From NCBI GenBank assembly GCA_964615975.1, contig CAZTTH010000014.1, positions 1 through 64,000 on the forward strand: a stretch of DNA of 64,000 bases. The letters are read 5' to 3'. This stretch comes from CAZTTH01 sp964615975. Lineage in GTDB: Bacteria; Verrucomicrobiota; Lentisphaeria; JABSQK01; JAJFLO01. Position 1 is the stretch's first letter, and every line of letters begins with the position of its first letter. Below are positions 60,183 to 64,000 of the stretch, in pieces. The position numbers and the translations under genes are program-made. A model generated the notes under the pieces. It ran no database searches, was not told the origin of the DNA, and saw only the letters and a program-made list of their open reading frames with translations.

Positions 60183-62629
60183 ATGAAGAATCCAAATTTA
60201 TCATCCCTGTTTTTCATTCTATTTCTATGTATTCTCCCGACATTGTCGGCGAACACATCACCCGAATGGTTGACATCCTCGCAACAGATGATCCGGAATG
60301 GTCNNNNNNNNNNNNNNNNNNNNNNNNNNNNNNNNNNNNNNNNNNNNNNNNNNNNNNNNNNNNNNNNNNNNNNNNNNNNNNNNNNNNNNNNNNNNNNNNN
60401 NNNGCGAACACATCACCCGAATGGTTGACATCCTCGCAACAGATGATCCGGAATGGTCAATATCTCGAAGCGCTTGACTCAATCAACAACAATCTCATTG
60501 GTGAGACACGGAACGACGTTCGATGCGATGCCTATCTAATGGCGGCAACGGCTTGTCAATATCTTGGACGACATCGTACGACAGGTGAATACCTCGATCA
60601 CGCCTATCACGCGGTGGATACAGGAACCGATGATGTCCGCAAGGTTCTGGTGCGAATTCGATTGAGTGATTACTATTTGACGATTGGCAAGCGGGACAGG
60701 GGTGAAGAATTCGCTTTCCAGGCACTTCAAGCTGCCGATGCGATCGAAAATCAGGATTTACTCACTGAAGCCCGCGGCAATTGGGCGAATGTTCTGATTC
60801 TGTATGGCGATTATCAGGAAGCCATTGCCGAGTATGAAAATATTTTGCAATCGGTACCCGATTCAGGGTCAAGGGATATGAAAATTCGCATTCAATTGAA
60901 TCTGGTAAAAGCCGCCATCATGAATAATCAGCTCGACAAGGCGCTGTCAATCTTCGTACAGATCGACAGGGACCTCGAAAAACTGAGCGATTCATTCGTG
61001 AAGACATCGTTGTTAACCTCTACTGGAGCGCAGGGGTTGGAGCTTCTTAATAAAGATTTATCCCGGGATAGGCGCGAGCAAGTACAATCAATTACCTGGA
61101 AAATGCTTAACGAAGTCCAATTACATGCAGACAAAACCCCGGATGCGCGTTTGCAATCGCTTGTCTATGGCTATCTTGGGCGACTTTATGAGTTGGAACA
61201 GCGATTGGATGAAGCGGTAAAATTGACCAATGCCGCCATATTCCATGCCCAACAGGGGAATCATCGAGATTTACTCTATCAGTGGCAATGGCAGGCGGGA
61301 CGGTTGGCACGCCATGCGGGTAAAATATCGGCAGCGATTGGCTTCATGGAAAACTCCGTCAATACCTTGGGAGCGATTCGCAATGAATTAACCACTGGTT
61401 ATCGACATTCAAGCGATATCTTCGCCACTCGTATCAAACCGATATATTATGACCTCGCCGATATCTATGTGGGAGACGCACTGAACTTCAAAAATACAGA
61501 CGCATATCAACATCGGTTGAAGCAGGCATGCGATGTCATTGAGAGATTAAAGTCGGCAGAATTGGAAGATTATTTTCAGGATGAATGCGTAGTGGCATTG
61601 CAGCAGAAAGTTCGCAGTCTGGAAGCGCTTGAAGTCAAATCGACAGCAGTGATTTACCCCTTGATTCTGAATGACCGACTGGTCACTATCGTCGTGTTTC
61701 CCGATGGCAGGTTTCACCATCATATTGAACCAGTGGATACTGATAGGGTCAATCATGAAGTCAGCTTGTTGCGGCGTGAACTCCAATCGCGATCGACCAA
61801 GTTATTCATGTATCCAGCAAGAACGATTTATGATTGGATAATTCGCCCGTTCAAGTCAGAACTGCAATCTGCCGCCATCACCACCCTGGTGATTGTACCC
61901 GACGGAGTCTTGCGCCTTATTCCTTTTTCAACCCTTCATGATGGCGAGCATTTTCTGGTAGAAGGTTTTGGTGTCGCCACCACCCCCAGTTTAAAGCTCA
62001 CCGATCCACGGTCGTTACACCGAGAAGGGGCCGCCATTATGATCGCCGGTTTGTCCCGATCAGTTCAAGGATTCTCAGCGTTGCCCAGTGTCCCACAAGA
62101 ACTCAAGGAAATCCAGAATCTTATTGGCGGGAAAACCATGCTCAATGAGGAATTTTCTGCTGAAGCAGTGTACGCACACCTGAAGTCGACTTCTTATCGG
62201 ATCATACACCTTGCCACACACGGTGAATTCGGCGGTAGTCCCGAGGACACCTATTTGTTGACGTACGATAAAATGTTGACTTTGGATAAGTTGGAAGCGC
62301 TGATCAAGCTTGGTCAATTCCGGGATGATCCAGTAGAATTGTTGACGTTGAGTGCGTGTCGAACCGCGGTAGGCGATGAAAAGTCGGCACTCGGACTGGC
62401 CGGTGTTGCCGTGAAGTCAGGCGCTCGCAGTGCGATTGCCACGTTGTGGTATGTCAACGACGAAGCCACCATGATCGCGATCACCGAATTTTATCGACAA
62501 CTGAAACTTAATCCATCATTGACCAAAGCCGAAGCGCTGCAGAATGCGCAGAAAAAATTGATCGCCACAGATCGCTACTGGCATCCAGCCTACTGGGGAC
62601 CCTTCCTTTTGATCGGCAACTGGTTGTAG
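60183..62629 (+). CDS. TPR-CHAT protein, interrupted by an assembly gap
   Basis: ATG 60183 starts a signal peptide (LFFILFLCILPTLSA). The reading frame then meets the 100-N gap (60304-60403), and after it the same 55 bases are repeated and the frame continues. Collapsing the duplicate joins signal peptide and body in frame. TPR-like helices fill about 30-420 of the collapsed protein. The C-terminal CHAT domain has LLRLIPFSTL-like sequence, the catalytic His in HLATHGEF and Cys in LTLSACRTAVG, then SAIATLWYVND. CHAT is a caspase-like protease fold often encoded beside TPS exoproteins. The dyad is intact, so proteolysis is plausible. Confidence 0.88.
60249..60458. other. Assembly gap with exact 55-bp flanking duplication
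   Basis: Bases 60249-60303 and 60404-60458 are identical over 55 bp (both start GCGAACACATCACCCGAATG). Between them are exactly 100 N. This is the signature of two contigs overlapping by one k-mer that a scaffolder joined with a default gap. The true locus probably has neither the gap nor the second copy. Confidence 0.9.
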
Positions 62630-62960
62630 GCCATGCGAGTTGAAATCCAGTTTCGAATCTCGAAATTCTGATTTCACGCATCCAGTCAGGGATGGCTGTA
62701 AGTAGTCTGTCATTTTATCGAATGTCACTGACGTGACACATATTTTTGGGGCACGTCTTTACCCGCCGATAAATCAGCGGGCTACTCTCGTTTTATCCCT
62801 ATCGGGATATTCAATTTGTCATCCCCTTTGTCATTTCATTAATTGTTAGAGTTTTTACCTTATTTTTCTCCTGGTTAAATTCACTATAAAATAGATAAAA
62901 CAGTTAGGTTTCCAATTAGTATTAAACAAGATGTGTATCTGTATTTATGAATTGGGTGTT
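62630..62960. other. Convergent intergenic region with REP cluster
   Basis: 331 bp between the stops of the CHAT gene and the minus-strand channel gene. It is occupied by REP-like palindromes and AT-rich sequence; no gene is supported. Confidence 0.6.
62722..62808 (-). repeat. REP-like repeat cluster, inverted copy
   Basis: TGTCACTGACGTGACA, then CCCGCCGATAAATCAGCGGG (62762-62781) followed by CTAC, i.e. GTAG next to the palindrome on the minus strand, and TATCCCTATCGGGATA. It is the reverse-complement relative of 40994-41096. Confidence 0.7.
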
Positions 62961-64000
62961 TTAACGGATATATACGAAATACATGGTGACGACTGTAGCG
63001 ATTATGACCAGTGGATAAAAGCCCTTGCCGAAATTTGAGAATCGCGCTACCAGGTCCAGACGTCCCCGATTGACGAAATGGCGGCAAAGAACACTGTCGA
63101 GCATGCCAAAAGCGAACAGGAAATAAAGCACGAAAAAGCCGTATTCCATGGCCACCAGATAATCGATTTCCGGCAGGTCGTTCGAGAGTTTGAGATGAAA
63201 AAATGACAGAGTCAACAGGCTGCTCATCATGATATTGAAGCGGAGGCTGAACATCGATGCTTCATTCATTTTAATGAAAAACGTGCTATAGGAGGCGATC
63301 ACGATGGCAATGATGGGGATGAGATTCTTGACTGCATGACTGATAAAGTTGCGTTGAATCTCGATCTCGACATTGAATTGGGAAAACCCGATGCCGGCAT
63401 AACTCCCACGATCGGAATTTTGATCTGATGAAATAAAGGTATTTTGCACGTTCTGATAGAGCCATGCATCTTCGATATCCCACGCCTGGATGCCGCTGAA
63501 TACCCCATTAACTTTCATATTCTTCAGCCAATTGTCAATGTTGTAACATTTCATATCATGCAAATCGGTTACGAAGATCACATCCTGTGTTGTCGATTTT
63601 CGATGGCTCATAGTGATTTCCAGCTTTTGGGAATCGAACGGATATTTGGCGAGATTGAAATTGCCTTTGAACGTCGCCCGAATCCGGTAAACCCTTTTGG
63701 TAACCCCATTCACTGTCTCTTCGATAACGGGTTCACCAAGGTTAACCTCGCTGGCGGCATTCAGGAATTCAATATTCCGATCATCGAATGGACCCTGAAA
63801 TCGAAACCACAGGTAGAAATCCGCGGCGAATGTACTTTTGTTAATATCCAATCCGGTAATTTCATTGAATTGAATACCGGTATAGACAATTTGGATACGC
63901 TTCATCAGGCTATCATTGAGAAATAAAACATTATTTTTCAATGCCTGGTCGAGGAGTTTGTCGAGATTTGATTCGTGATTGAAAATGACATCCACATGAG
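62961..64000 (-). CDS. Pentameric ligand-gated (Cys-loop type) ion channel, 5' end outside the window
   Basis: The frame is open to the window edge, so the N-terminus is missing. The visible 345 residues have a ligand-binding beta-sandwich (V-Y-T-G-I-Q-F-N-E-I, S-T-F-A-A-D-F-Y-L-W-F-R-F, L-A-K-Y-P-F-D-S-Q-K-L-E-I, the P-F-D signature of the loop). Four hydrophobic segments follow: HAVKNLIPIIAIVIASYSTF, SLRFNIMMSSLLTLSFFHLK, YGFFVLYFLFAFGMLDSVL and GFYPLVIIATVVTMYFVYI, matching M1-M4 of bacterial channels. Bacterial members can carry an N-terminal periplasmic-binding-type domain, which may lie upstream. The function would be ligand-gated ion flow across the inner membrane; ligand unknown. Confidence 0.85.
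   Translation of the reverse strand, partial: HVDVIFNHESNLDKLLDQALKNNVLFLNDSLMKRIQIVYTGIQFNEITGLDINKSTFAADFYLWFRFQGPFDDRNIEFLNAASEVNLGEPVIEETVNGVTKRVYRIRATFKGNFNLAKYPFDSQKLEITMSHRKSTTQDVIFVTDLHDMKCYNIDNWLKNMKVNGVFSGIQAWDIEDAWLYQNVQNTFISSDQNSDRGSYAGIGFSQFNVEIEIQRNFISHAVKNLIPIIAIVIASYSTFFIKMNEASMFSLRFNIMMSSLLTLSFFHLKLSNDLPEIDYLVAMEYGFFVLYFLFAFGMLDSVLCRHFVNRGRLDLVARFSNFGKGFYPLVIIATVVTMYFVYIR

Noticed and set aside
1..64000. tRNA and rRNA genes
   Set aside because: None was recognised by eye in any intergenic region; a covariance-model scan would be needed to exclude them fully.

Overview
This 64 kb window looks like one scaffold from an uncultivated Gram-negative (diderm) bacterium. It encodes TolC-like and FhaC/ShlB-like outer-membrane proteins and lipoproteins, and is intermediate in G+C by eye. 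Several traits fit PVC-type or related environmental lineages better than Proteobacteria: a PPi-dependent phosphofructokinase, a divergent FtsZ, a PEP-CTERM remnant, CHAT/two-partner secretion genes, NHLM peptide exporters and a pentameric ligand-gated channel. That placement is tentative. A 100-N gap at 60304-60403, flanked by an exact 55-bp duplication, shows that this is a draft assembly.

Layout. 0-2.5 kb: two small orphan genes separated by imperfect palindromes that resemble integron attC sites, then a decayed IS30-family element. 2.6-12.8 kb: an exopolysaccharide or cell-surface glycan island with two GT2-type enzymes (one fused to a GT4), five other GT4-type glycosyltransferases and a NodB-type deacetylase. 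12.8-13.4 kb: gene debris (a TPR unit and an LRV-like fragment). 13.7-22.6 kb: housekeeping genes, yceD(DUF177)-plsX-fabH-fabG-acpP-fabF (rpmF and fabD are missing from their usual places), a LysM lipoprotein, a PgpH-type 7TM-HD phosphodiesterase and ybeY. 22.7-31.8 kb: a Cys-rich/PEP-CTERM remnant, PPi-phosphofructokinase, PRPP synthetase, a membrane TPR protein carrying the same Cys-rich motif, ftsA and a divergent ftsZ.

32-51.5 kb: an accessory island built around NHLM-type (C39 peptidase ABC) peptide export. Cluster 1 on the plus strand is complete from inner to outer membrane: TolC, HlyD, C39-ABC, and an ABC with a cNMP-binding-like domain. Cluster 2 on the minus strand holds one giant 1474-residue protein that fuses both ABC halves, a tiny HlyD-N-terminus-like membrane protein, a GNAT-type acyltransferase and an NHLP-type precursor peptide. 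The precursor's predicted 13-residue core after Gly-Gly contains one lysine. Together these suggest an acylated or lipidated RiPP pathway. An orphan AbrB-type protein, a Leu/Ile/Val-type binding lipoprotein and a DUF4143 ATPase lie between the clusters.

52-62.6 kb: a two-partner secretion locus. It has an exoprotein with two TPS domains and an intervening P/homoB-like domain, a DUF928-like protein with an ARG-rich repeat, a TpsB transporter and a TPR-CHAT protease-like protein. The window ends inside a prokaryotic Cys-loop (pentameric ligand-gated) ion channel gene.

Two repeat families mark the 35-63 kb island and were not seen in the housekeeping region: (1) at least nine intergenic inverted repeats built from GAGGAC/GACGAC units, and (2) REP-like palindromes next to a GTAG tetranucleotide, without a visible RAYT transposase gene.
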